A stretch of 64,000 bases of DNA from Powellomyces hirtus (taxonomy: Eukaryota; Chytridiomycota; Chytridiomycetes; Spizellomycetales; Powellomycetaceae). The translations under genes were made by a program, and so were the position numbers. The first letter of the stretch is position 1. The number at the start of each line of letters is the position of its first letter. Positions 42,432 to 53,045 of this stretch are shown here, one piece after another. The notes beneath the pieces were generated by a model. The model saw only the letters and a list, made by a program, of their open reading frames with translations. It was not told the origin of the DNA and did no database searches. The DNA lies in assembly GCA_025526995.1 (NCBI GenBank), contig JAHLKG010000001.1, positions 1,860,001 through 1,924,000 of the forward strand. Direction: 5' to 3'.

Positions 42432-43010
42432 CTACGAATCAGTCGTCCATTCGCCACTGACCCCGCCGGCTTTGTGCACAACTCTAACGTCCGTGATTCT
42501 GATAGCCTTGTCCACAGCCTTGCACATATCAAAGACTGTGCAGGCAGCAACAGACACAGCCACAAGAGCCTCCATCTCCACGCCTGTCTTTCCAGCGCAC
42601 GAAACGGTCGCGAGCACGTCGACGCATTGGGCGTCCTCGTCGAGAGATAAGTTAACCTTGATATTGGAGAGCTGAAGGGGATGGCACAAGGGTATCAGCG
42701 TCCCGGTTTGTTTGGCCGCGTTGATTCCGGCAATCTGCGCAACAGTCAGCACATCGCCCTTCTTGATCGCGTTCTGCTGCACCAGAGAAAACGCAGTGGA
42801 AGAAAGCAGCACCCGTCCGCGGGCGGTTGCGGTTCGGGATGTGACGGCTTTGTCGCTCACGTCGACCATCGTAGCACGTCCCGAGTTATCTGTATGCGTC
42901 AGGTGTGATGATGTCGAGTACTGTCGCGCCGAAAATAATCCCTGATGATCGCCCAGGTGCTGGGGAAGTAACATTGGCCAGGAGGATTGCTGTGGGTGCC
43001 GGGCAAACAT
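42432..43010 (-). CDS. MOCS1B: Cyclic pyranopterin monophosphate synthase MoaC (MOCS1B)
   Basis: Intronless, 192 residues. A basic/hydroxylated leader (MFARHPQQSSWPML..SARQYSTSS) resembles a mitochondrial presequence. The MoaC core follows with MVDVSDKAVTSRTATARG, KKGDVLTVAQIAGINAAKQTGTLIPLCHPLQLSNI and KTGVEMEALVAVSVAACTVFDMCKAVDK. It catalyses the second half of cPMP formation in molybdenum cofactor synthesis. It lies on the same strand 105 bp downstream of the MoaA stop, so the two may share one transcript as in animal MOCS1. Confidence 0.93.
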   Translation of the reverse strand: MFARHPQQSSWPMLLPQHLGDHQGLFSARQYSTSSHLTHTDNSGRATMVDVSDKAVTSRTATARGRVLLSSTAFSLVQQNAIKKGDVLTVAQIAGINAAKQTGTLIPLCHPLQLSNIKVNLSLDEDAQCVDVLATVSCAGKTGVEMEALVAVSVAACTVFDMCKAVDKAIRITDVRVVHKAGGVSGEWTTDS

Positions 43011-43115
43011 GCTTGGCGTCGGCCCCGCTGAGAGGTTGGAAAGAGCAATATCTGATCAATTTGACTGCACCTCAGAGCAGCAGTACGGCGGATAATTCTA
43101 CTCACCTATTGCATG

Positions 43116-44717
43116 TCAACCTCCAATCAGCGTCATGGGACGATTTGGTAGCTTGGTGAGTTCCATCATACCTGCATGTCGCTGCTTCTTTCGTTTTACT
43201 ATGAAATTCAGGAATGTAAAAGCATGAGAAGAAGGCCAAAGAATAGACTCATGTGCCGCTACTATTGTTACCTGCCGCGCTGATGATGTCTAGCAGTTCC
43301 GCATCTGATATTCCACTTCGCATCGCGTCACGCAAGTTGAGTTCCGAGTTGCCAAAGAGGCACACCTTCAGATTTCCGTCCGCTAACAATCGCAATCGAT
43401 TGCAAGTGCCACAAAAGTGGTCACTCATAGAAGTAATGAAACCGAACTTTCCAACAAACCCCGGAACCGCATATGCCTGCAAGAAAGTTAGTCAATGCAA
43501 CATCCCATCTTTACTAGGCCCCAAGAAGAACAAATTACCTTGGAGGTATCGTTGGCTTCATCCGAGACCTTTGCCACTGCCGGGTACACGGCTTTCACCA
43601 TTTCGAGCATGGTCTTGTACGAAACAAATTTGTCTTCGTTCCATTTGTTACCTGATAACAGAACCATCAGCCGATCAGTTTCCAGATCGACAAGAGGTGC
43701 CCTCCAACTGCTCCTTAACCCACCTCCAAAGGGCATATATTCAATGAACCGTATGTAAATGGGTAGCTCCTTAGTCATTTCCACAAAGCGCACCACTTCC
43801 GCATCATTGACGTTTTTGATGACCACAGCATTCAGCTTGACCGGCTCGTAGCCAAGTTCTACAGCCGCGTGGATAGAGTCCATCACTTGATTGAATCCTG
43901 ATGACATAAAGAACATGGTGTTAGTTGGTTGTGGAGGCAGTGCGTTGCGATAGGCCACGTACCTCGCCGTCGAGTCATGAGCTCAAACTTGAACGGATCC
44001 AGGGTATCGAGACTGATGTTCAGCTGATTTAAACCCTTCTCCTTCAAAGCAGGTAGCTTCCGCTTCAAAGCCAGTGCGTTGGTTGTCATTCCAATGGCCT
44101 TCAGTCCTAGCGGTCGTAAGTCGTTGAGACCATCTGACAAAAGCAGAATTGGCGTTCAGCTACTGATCGCACGTCCCAGACTACGCCATGGGAGACGTAC
44201 CCATGACATCCATCAAGTCCTTTCTGACCGTCGGCTCTCCACCAGTTAACCGAATCTTTGTAACGCCCTCTTTCACAAAAATCCGCGCCAGCTTCAAAAT
44301 TTCCGGCGTTGTGAGAATGTGGACTTTAGGAGTCAGCGGGAGTCCCTCAGCCGGCATGCAATATGTACCTAGGACAGCATATTGATTCTGTAAGTAAATG
44401 AAGTCCGCATGTTGACAGTGGGAGACAGTGGGCGACTCACATCGCAGGTTGCACTTTTCGGTCAAGCTAATCCGCAAGTACGTGTGCTGCCGACCAAACG
44501 CATCCATCAGGTTCGGTACATTCTGCAGTTGATCTATCTCATCAATCCTTCGCCGTGCCGATATTCGTATCTCCGAGTCCGCTTCTTGCAGTGCCTGTGA
44601 CGAATAGGTCCGCCCAGCAGCGACCCAACGGACTTGACTTTGCGAAACATGGCTAGACTGAGTGGCTCTTCGTGAAATCAACAGGGCCAGCTCTAGTGCA
44701 CTCTTTCCGACCAACAT
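43116..44717 (-). CDS. MOCS1A: GTP 3',8-cyclase MoaA (MOCS1A), radical SAM
   Basis: Seven exons: 44441-44717, 44201-44368, 43963-44133, 43724-43897, 43539-43651, 43272-43476 and 43116-43198. They give about 396 residues and all close in frame. An Arg/Ser-rich presequence precedes [28 protein letters not shown], with the CX3CX2C SAM cluster. [11 protein letters not shown] and [12 protein letters not shown] follow, then the second cluster [18 protein letters not shown]. The protein ends [26 protein letters not shown]; the terminal Gly-Gly is needed in the family for activity. It makes 3',8-cyclo-GTP in mitochondria. I used Met 44717; 44795 in the same frame is possible. Confidence 0.95.
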
Positions 44718-45718
44718 TGTCACGTTAGGACTGTGTTGTGGGCGCAAGCAGTGCTTCTTTCTTTTATCATTCAACGAGGCTTGCCTACAGTGCATCTTGA
44801 TGTAGATAAGTACAGTACGTAGTCACACGCCGCGCGTAGTGGTTGTGTAACCGAGATAAGGCCGTGTTTGGAAAACTCCGCTCGTCAGCACGAAACCTTC
44901 CAGTGCTGTATGAATAAGCGTTGCGGGAACTGGAAGAAAGTTCGATATTGTGGGGAGACAATGCGCACCTCGCCTTTCAGATGCAATTCATGCTCCGGTA
45001 ATTGTCCTTGATGTTAGGTTACAAAAAAGTTTTTTTTTCCTATTGTTATTTATATAACCTGCCTCAAACGGAGCCTTTCGTTGGCGGACATAACGCTTGG
45101 AAACTGCACCAGAAATGACTAGGTCAAACAATGGGGATAGAACTAACTATCGGATGTCCCGACCGTCTATAGAGTACCAAGCGACCACGACCGACTGCTC
45201 CACTACGAAGGAATGCTATGTCTCAGGGATCCGAGAACATAATTTCAAGTCAAGGACGAGGTGTAATCCGACTGAAAATTCTTTTCAATGAATGGATGGC
45301 TCATACTATCTCTTACTCTATTTGTAAGAACCCCAAGCCGTCTCTTTGCCCGCGATAAAAAAAGAACAAGCTCAGTCACATGGCTAGACCGCTCTGTGAC
45401 TAGTTTTGGATAGTGGCAGGGAGCAAGCTATCTACGATTTTAGGATGACGGACATCGGAAGGTTGTATCATCATTGCCGCTCGGTGACGTAGTTTCCCGA
45501 TAAACATAGCTCCATGGACCGTAAGAAACGCGGTATGCACGCCCCACCGACCACTCCGGTCGTCGAAATTTCTATCTTTGCACACCTCCACCCACCTCCA
45601 CCCTTCGCCAACGTTGTGCAAGTCTCAGGACGTTCAGCATAAAGATGGGAAACGTACTTGAGCTTTTGGTGTCCATTCCCTGCTATGTCTCTCTCCACTA
45701 CTCAGACATATTTCAAAC
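44718..45718. other. Divergent upstream region of MOCS1A and unknown gene
   Basis: One kilobase between divergent starts. Contains a T9-containing stretch near 45030 and a few short ORFs without motifs. I see no RNA gene or transposon end. Confidence 0.5.
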
Positions 45719-46658
45719 ATGAACTTCCCATCGAATAGCAAAATACGACAAGACGACGTCGACGCCGAAACCATCGCAGCAGTTGGCGAGGCCTACTCGA
45801 AAAAGGCCCCCATCTGCAGTGAGGCGATTACCGCTGCAGCTCATTCCGCGCAAACATTGACCGCATCGTCAAGCCCTCTCAACGCTAGCGCTGGAGCTTT
45901 ACACCATGTGAACCTGGTCCGCGGCTGGACCCGGGACCTAACGAAGGGAACTGGGTCGCATTTACCGTTGCCCCCAACGGAATTCCGGGCCCTGCGCGTT
46001 GGACCAAAGTGGCACGTCTATCTCGAACTCTTTTACGACGAGAATAACAAGAAGTTTACTGACATCCGCTTTGCGATCACCGAATTGGAACCTGCGAATG
46101 CCACGGACTGTGAAGCGGTGGGCACGACATATCTGGGCCAGCGCGCCTCGCTGCTACAGATTGGTAGATTGCTGGTCGAGACCTACGGCAGCGACTACCA
46201 CACCATCTTCTGGAACGCTGAGCGTTTCTGGGGAACCTTCTGTGAAAGCATCTGCTTGGAAAAGGAACAGATTCAGTTCCCGAACAGCGTTCCCCGCGAG
46301 GTAATAGCTGTGCTACCAGCGAACGCGTTTCCCTGTCGCTTCTTGGAGCCATCTACTGATTCCTGTCCTATTATATGTCATGTAGAAATTGATCGCAATT
46401 TCCATCCGTTGGAATGAGCGCCCCTCGCGAAAGAAAGTGCGACAAGCGTTGAAAGAGTCCTCTGTCAGCATCGAAGCCAACTTGGAACAAGGCCTGCGGG
46501 CGCAATCGGACATGCTCATTCATAAGCGCTACGCGGCCGCACAAGAAGTTGGGAGAATCAAGTGGGGGATCAAAGGACCCAGAGGATGCTTGGCAATTAC
46601 ATTGGCTTATGTTATCTGGTGGGCACGCAATAAGTATCCACATCAGAAAGAACACTAG
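45719..46658 (+). CDS. Unknown protein, possible papain-like/LRAT-type segment
   Basis: Two exons, 45719-46300 and 46386-46658, give about 284 residues. The middle segment KWHVYLELFYDENNKKFTDIRFAI is followed by SDYHTIFWNAERFWGTFCESI. By eye this resembles the LRAT/PPPDE arrangement of a H...L strand and an N..NCxHF-type helix, but the nucleophile Cys is not in the expected place (NAERF where the families have NCEHF). A hydrophobic segment (CLAITLAYVIWWA) near the C-terminus could be a membrane anchor. Ends in a basic KYPHQKEH. Function unknown. Confidence 0.6.
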
Positions 46659-46891
46659 TGGAAAGGTGCGGGAGCACGTAGATAGAGTCTGTATGCTCTT
46701 CGCAATAATTTGCTGGAGGGCAATGGGTGCGGGTACGCTCGATGTCACGCACCAAGGATTGTCGTTTACTTTGCAAAGATAGTGCACAGTACAGTTGGAA
46801 AAGCACACCTCTCATCAGACGGATAGATATATACGCATTTCAAAAGAGAAGCCTCGTGAGAAAGTTAACCAGAATTGCAGTCGTGAAAGGC

Positions 46892-47794
46892 TTAAGAGTA
46901 AAGGTCATCCTGGGTGATGAGCGCGATATAATCCTTGAGTGACTGTTCGGACTTGTCCCACAACAACGCGTTGTGGCGAATATGGAGCCAATCCCCCGGA
47001 TATCGCTGCACGTCATTAATGCAGATGTCCGGGCAATCTCTGACGTTCACTGTCAATACATGTCGGCGACGTTGCGATGCAAAGCGAGAGAGTAGATCGC
47101 CATTCATGGAGCGACAGCCTTCAAGATCCAGTGACGTCAAGCTCAAGGCATGTAGAATGACCGCCCACACCACCAAGTCCAACTCGTCGGTTCGGGCGCG
47201 GCGAAGGGCTAGTACGCGGAGCTTTTCGCAGTGGGTCACGAGGAATCGAGCGAGAGGACGTGCCCGCCCTACGCAGAGCGTGTCACTAACATCGAGCATC
47301 TCGAGCGTTGATGGGCGCAGTAACTTTTGCAGGCTAACAATCGCTCGTTCTGTTAATTGCCGACATCCAGCCACATCCAGTTCTGTAAGCAAGGGGCATT
47401 GGGCCGCGATAATCTCCACAAAGGAGTCCTTCGCGCACTTCACGTAGCGGAGGCTGAGCTTTCGCAGCATGTTGTGACGTCCACATTCATCCAGGACCTT
47501 GTATACGAGCCTTGCGTGCACGGCGGGTTCAGCGCGGATTGCGGTCACATTGCGCATCCACTGTGACGAGCAACTTCTGCCGCGGTAATCTGTGTCCCGC
47601 TCGATCACGCATTCCGCTTGCCGCCACACAAAAGGATCACTTGCTACTTTTCGAAGGAGTCTGCAGACTCGGCAGACGACTATGAGCTGTGCAGTTGTAA
47701 ACCCGTAAGTGAAGATTTGGTGCAAGAGCTCAGGTGGAAGAGACGTCAATGTGGCGATTCTGGACGCAGGTCGCGGCATGGAGATGATAAGCAT
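46892..47794 (-). CDS. F-box/leucine-rich-repeat protein
   Basis: Intronless, 300 residues. An F-box lies at about residues 17-56 (LTSLPPELLHQIFTYGFTTAQLIVVCRVCRLLRKVASDPFVW). Cysteine-containing LRRs follow: LRKLSLRYVKCAKDSFVEIIAAQCP, LTELDVAGCRQLTERAIVSL, LEMLDVSDTLCVGRARPLARFLVTHCEKL and LTSLDLEGCRSMNGDLL. It would recruit substrates to an SCF ubiquitin ligase. The substrate cannot be told. Start at 47794; the Met five codons later is also possible. Confidence 0.85.
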   Translation of the reverse strand: MLIISMPRPASRIATLTSLPPELLHQIFTYGFTTAQLIVVCRVCRLLRKVASDPFVWRQAECVIERDTDYRGRSCSSQWMRNVTAIRAEPAVHARLVYKVLDECGRHNMLRKLSLRYVKCAKDSFVEIIAAQCPLLTELDVAGCRQLTERAIVSLQKLLRPSTLEMLDVSDTLCVGRARPLARFLVTHCEKLRVLALRRARTDELDLVVWAVILHALSLTSLDLEGCRSMNGDLLSRFASQRRRHVLTVNVRDCPDICINDVQRYPGDWLHIRHNALLWDKSEQSLKDYIALITQDDLYS

Positions 47795-48949
47795 AAGCTA
47801 TTTTGGCGAAGATGGAGAAATCTAGGAGTACCTGGCCGATGATTTTGGGACTAAGGATGACACTGCTATGGCACACCGGACCCGGTGGGAATAGACATCA
47901 CTGCGTCGTCCACCTCGAGACATGCTGTCTGTCGTGGTTTTGCTTGCCGTCGGGATTTGATTGCGTCGTCCACCCCCAGACGAGCTGTCTGTCGTGGCTT
48001 TGCTTGCCTTCGGGATTTGATTGCGTCGTCCACCCCCAGACGAGCTGTCTGTCGTCGTTTTGCTTGCTGTCGGACGACTCACTTGACTGCGTCTACCACC
48101 GCCAGACATGCTGCCTGCCATCGTTTTGCTGGCTGTCGGGCTGCTCATTTGACTACATCGTCCATCCCGATACACGCTGCATATATCTGTAGACATGCTT
48201 ACTGTTGCGGGACGCATTTCCGAACTGACCGTCTGCAATGATGTGAGAACTCGCACAACTTTGTCCTGGCGGGCAAGAAACGCGACCTCTGCGCCACGCT
48301 TGGGTAATATATATAAAGTCGCGATTTATGATGCTACTCCAAATGGCTCTCGCATCGAAAGACGCCTGTTCTCTCAATCTGTCCGTTGTTTTAGCAAAAT
48401 GTGCTGTCATACCTCTGTTGCATCCCCAGCAAACCGAAAGAGGGATAGTTATCAAGAATAGTTAGTCCTTCCTATTAGGGGGCATTGTCCATCATGTAGG
48501 TGGGGAACGTTTTTCCGTTCATCCCCGTTCCCCTTCTTTTATCGATCATGTATCTGTAGATAGGGTTGTGATTTGCCGAAATCTGAATGTATGTGCCTGC
48601 CACTTCATCATTGGTCCCGGAGAGAACTGCCGCTTCCGGAAAGCCTGGTCGTTGGGTTCACCTCCCTCCTTTCATGTGCATTCTTCCCCTGGCATGTCAG
48701 TAGCCAGACATGCCAGCTCGTCACCTTCCTTGTGACCTGGCAACAGTCCGATATGTAGTACATCACATGATGTGCTTCAGTGGCAGGACCTAGTTCATGG
48801 ACAAAGCTACCTCAACAGAAGATTTTATTATCCAAAATTGTGTGCGTAACCATTGAAGCATGCTCAGAAAGCATGTCCAATATCAAAAGGTAGCGCATGT
48901 AATTTAAAACATGTATGTACAAACAAACACGGAAAATCTCGGAGTTTGC
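47795..48949. other. Intergenic region containing minisatellite
   Basis: Apart from the 60-bp repeat array (47895-48190), which keeps long open frames on both strands, nothing here is recognisable as a gene. Minus-strand ORF 47822-48256 encodes Ser/Thr/Gly-rich repeats but has no domain, signal or splice partner. Confidence 0.5.
47895..48190. repeat. Minisatellite, 60-66 bp unit, about five copies
   Basis: Copies start at GCGTCGTCCACC (about 47902, 47962, 48022) then at about 48088 and 48154 with more divergence. The first intervals are exactly 60 bp and later ones 66, so the reading frame is kept through all copies on both strands. Confidence 0.85.
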
Positions 48950-51120
48950 TTACCGGGCAGCCTTTTGCTCGTAGAAATGCGGAGCCAACTCGGTCAGCCA
49001 TTCAGGTTCTATTACCGTAAGATCGCGCATGAACGGTTTCGTAGTCTCCACAACTAGCATTCGAAAGATATATCGTTGTCGGAATATTGCTCGTTGTTTA
49101 CTGGCAAAAAGACAAGCATACCTTCATGAAATACGACCCAAGATGGGGCCCGTCGGAACAAGACCGAGTTTGGGTGTATATGGAGCACTTGGTTGTGCAA
49201 CACCGTAGCATACGTCCCGTCAGGTTTCAATCGTGCCGCATGTGAAAAGTATCCGCTGACAATGCATTTCCGCAACGCGTTGATATCTCCTTCGCACGAT
49301 AAGATTGGCATCTGGAATCGCGTGAGATATCGCCGTAATTGATTGCGAATATTTATGACGCGTTGTAGCGACTTATGGTTGAGAAAATGGTTATAGCACC
49401 ATCTTGCGGATCTGTTCGCTTTCATAAAAGCGTTGAAGACTGCAACGGAACGGTATGAGACAACGACATGACACAGAAGAGGCACTGAGAAAGAAGTACC
49501 ATTGAGATAAGTGATATGGTCCCCTTCTTCAACCGCAAATTTCCGCTTCTCATCTTCGGCTTCCCCTCTTTGGCCGTCTGGTGAGACAAAAACGCTCTGC
49601 ACGGAGAGCATCGCCACAATAGTGATGATGTCTTCGCTGCATTTCATTTTCAGCGAGTTCATCAGTATAGTCGCCAGTAGTGGGTCGACGGGGAACTCAG
49701 CCAATTGAATTCCGAACGGCATCGTTAGGCGACCGTAATCGTCGAGTGCCTTCAAGGAATATAGCAGTTCAAGCGACTTTGTGAGGTTCGCGACTGGTGG
49801 CGGGGAAAGGAAATCGAAGTACAAGACGTTTTCGATACCGAGAGCTTTGAGTTGTAGTACGACGGTGGCGAGATTGCTACGTTGCATTTCTGGTACATTG
49901 TTTGATGGAAGGTCGCTGAATGCTTCCTCGGTATACATTCGGAATGCTTTTCCGGGGCGCGTTCGACCAGCGCGACCAGCTCGCTGCTGGGCGGAAGCCT
50001 TTGAAATGGTTGACACCACCAAACTCTCCATATCCGTCTTTGGATTGTAAGCTCGCAATTTAACAAACCCAGCGTCCACAACATACACGATTCCTTCAAT
50101 AGTAATGGACGCTTCAGCAATGTTGGTTGCAACAACCACTTTCCGTGTTCCTCGAGGCGCCGGTTCAAAGACTTGTAGCTGTTCTTCAAATGTGAGCCCG
50201 CCGTATATTGGGAGAGCCGCGAGCCGTTTCCCTGATCTCTCATAGAAATTCATTCGTTCGCCGATCAGCGAGACCGCCGTGTCAATTTCTTCGCGACCTG
50301 TAAGGAACAAAAGAATGTCGCCAGCAGGCTCTTGTTCATGGATCTTGAATACTGTCTCGACCGACGCCGCGATGTAGTCACTACATGGCTCTTTTAAATA
50401 CAGAGTGTCCACCGGGAACATACGACCCTCCAGCGACATGATGACGGCAGAATCTTGAAATTTGTCTCCACTCGTGTTTGTATTGAAAAAATCGTAGAAT
50501 GCCTCGGCGTCCAGGGTGGCAGAGGATATTATGATTCGCAGCTCTGGACGTCTCCGCAAGATCTTCTTCAACGTCCCAACCAAGATGTCTGTGTACAGAG
50601 TGCGTTCGTGTGCCTCGTCAATCATAATCGCACTGTACTTTGTCAACAGTGGATCGAGTAGGGTCTCCCGGAACAGCATCCCATCAGTCATGTATTTGAT
50701 TCGCGTCGTCGTCGAGTCGGTACAATCGTCGAACCGGATGGAATACCCAACCTGTTGTCCCAGCACCACGCCCATTTCATCAGCGACCCGCGTTGCCACC
50801 GTCGTAGCGGCGACTCGTCGCGGCTGCGTGCATGCGACCACTCGTCCGTCGGCAGTCCAACCCGCTTCGTGCAGATATTGCGGGAGTTGAGTGGTTTTTC
50901 CAGAACCAGTTTGCCCTACAATCACCACAACTTGGTATTTCTCCAGCAAGTACAGAATGTGACTACGATTCTTGTAAATCGGGAGACATAAGCGTTGTTG
51001 GCCAAGTGCGAGACCGTCGTTGGCGTTGTATTGGGCAATGACAGTCTGATCGACTTCCTTCTCTGCCTCCCGATCTACGCTGCTGCCAGGAGCGACCGTT
51101 CCAGGCTTCCAAAACGCCAT
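48950..51120 (-). CDS. DHX35: DEAH-box RNA helicase DHX35
   Basis: Exons 49500-51120, 49122-49439 and 48950-49053 give about 680 residues, with the family's usual length. Motif I GQTGSGKTT (about 69), Ia [14 protein letters not shown] (about 170), III SAT, IV FLTGREEID, V TNIAEASITI and VI QRAGRAGR are all present. The start FWKPGT and tail DLTVIEPEWLTELAPHFYEQKAAR match human DHX35, a spliceosome-associated helicase. The 60-nt intron 49440-49499 is a multiple of three without a stop, so a conceptual read-through would add 20 residues. Confidence 0.95.
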
Positions 51121-51454
51121 TTCCTCTCCAAAACACCGAGGAGCCTTGTTCCACTACCGATTGTCCACACACGGCTTATCCGAAGGCCGCGCGGTGAGGC
51201 TGGCGAAGATCCTATTTGCTACTTTGGCTGGGACACAATCACTCACTGTCAAATCCTCAGAGTCCTCCGAATCTTTGGCACACAGACGTCAAATCAAAAG
51301 ACACAGCCACATCTGGACGCGTTTCTGTGTTCATGTGTGACTCAACTTGAAATCGCTCATATGACTGACAGTTTTTTCTGGTGTTTTTTAACTTTGGGAA
51401 CTCACGATACAAAGTACGGAGAAACGCATCTCATCGTTAGTACAAAGGGCAATC

Positions 51455-52605
51455 ATGACCGTCACCGTACAGGCGTCCACATTCGTCCTGAATATCATCG
51501 ACCTCAAGCCCTTCTTGAAGAACCCTGAGTCTCCCGAAGCTCTCGCAGAATGCGCAAAGGCAAGCAACGGGCGGAGTGTAGCTTTCCGGGTTCCTCTCAC
51601 TAATTGCTATTACGGGTACGTTTGCAGGCCGCTGAAGCGCTTGAGAAGTACTCTGCCCTCGCGGTGCGAGACCCTCGTGTGTCGGAAGACCAGAGCTCCT
51701 CGTTCCTCGACACCATGGAGGACTACTTTGCACAGCCCACCGAAGCAAAGCTGCCCGACGCCCGCCCCGAGTTTGGATACCAGGTCGGCGTCACTCCCGA
51801 GAACACCGAGAAGCCAAAGTGCGGCCGCGACGAAAGCTGCAACAAGATGGTCCAGGAGATGGCCCCTGAGAACAAGCCTTTGCCTTATGATGGTGTTGAC
51901 CCCAAGTGGCGCTTCTTCTGGCGTATTGGCGAAGCTCCCAAGGAGACACAGTTCGCACGTCTGAACGCCGCACCCGTTGTTCCGGCTGCATTCCCGCAAT
52001 GGGAGACCGTGATGGACACCTGGGGAACGTTGATGCACGACGCCGTGAGCGTGCTCGCTGAAATGCTGGCCGTCGGATTTGGTCTGCCCCGCGACACCTT
52101 CGTCAAGATGGCGAAATACGGACCTCACTTGCTCGCACCCACCGGCAGCGACCTCGAACGATACGGAAAGGTCGGTACCGTCCTCGCCGGATTCCACACG
52201 GATCTCAATTTCCTGACCATCCACGGTCGATCTCGCTTCCCTGGTCTGCACATCTGGACTCGCTCCGGAACCAAGTTGCTCGCCAAGGTTCCCGAAGGAT
52301 GCCTTCTTGTGCAAGCGGGAAAGCAGATGGAGATCATGACCGGCGGAGCCACCACTGCTGGTTTCCATGAAGTTGTTGTGGTCGAGGACACGGTCAAGGC
52401 CATGGAGCGCCAACAAGCCCGCGGCCGTCCCCTGTGGCGTATCTCCTCCACCCTCTTCTTCCACATGGCCTCCGACTCCCTCCTCCAGCCCATTGGAAAG
52501 TTTGACACCGCTGAAGCGCGCGAGGCCTACCCGCCCATCCTCACGGGCAAGCAGGTGCAGAAGGAGCTGGGCCTGATCAGCCTGATGGACAAGAACACCG
52601 TTTAA
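51455..52605 (+). CDS. 2-oxoglutarate/Fe(II)-dependent dioxygenase, IPNS-like
   Basis: Exons 51455-51559 and 51628-52605 give about 360 residues. The first intron uses a GC donor (AAAG|GCAAGC) and CAG acceptor; the join ECAK|AAEALEKY keeps the expected N-terminal helix. The jelly-roll core has the iron ligands H and D in GFHTDLNFLTI (about 225) and the distal H in TAGFHEVVV (about 280). The 2-oxoglutarate Arg is in LWRISSTLFFH (about 305). It is soluble with no signal peptide. Substrate cannot be inferred; relatives act on secondary metabolites, nucleosides or small peptides. It diverges from DHX35 (335 bp between starts), with no biosynthetic cluster around it. Confidence 0.85.
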
Positions 52606-53045
52606 GGAATTGGGTCACATTGGTTCCGTTCACCCGCGTGAGTGACATCGGAGGCTGCCTGTTGAGACGCCCGCTCTCGTTCTCTCTGTGCATGTGTTGC
52701 TTTTGGATGCGTTTACGCGGGCTAGACATTGATTCATATAGCACTGAGCTCTGATAGGCGTGGTTCCCGTAGATAGAGGGTACGCCCCATAATAGTTCTT
52801 ACTCATCTTATCTGTCTTTAATCCATCTTCACATTTTGACCAATCCAAATGAAGGAGAGATACAATATCTTTATCAAACAAAACTATGTACGGGCTAAGG
52901 CCGCATTGTGGCACGCTGTCTAGCTAGCTATTCGAGTACAGCACTGTACAGCATAGCCTACGTTCAACAGATGTTTTCTGCATTCATCTGACCCCTCAGA
53001 CCTTTCGCATGTGAAAGAGAATGACGTTCAGAACCTCTTTGATCG
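52606..53045. other. Convergent intergenic region
   Basis: 3' UTRs of the dioxygenase and TraB-like genes; no gene visible. Confidence 0.6.

Noticed and set aside
47803..48192. Plus-strand Cys-rich repeat protein over the minisatellite
   Set aside because: Frame is open only because the unit length is a multiple of three; no signal peptide or start context.
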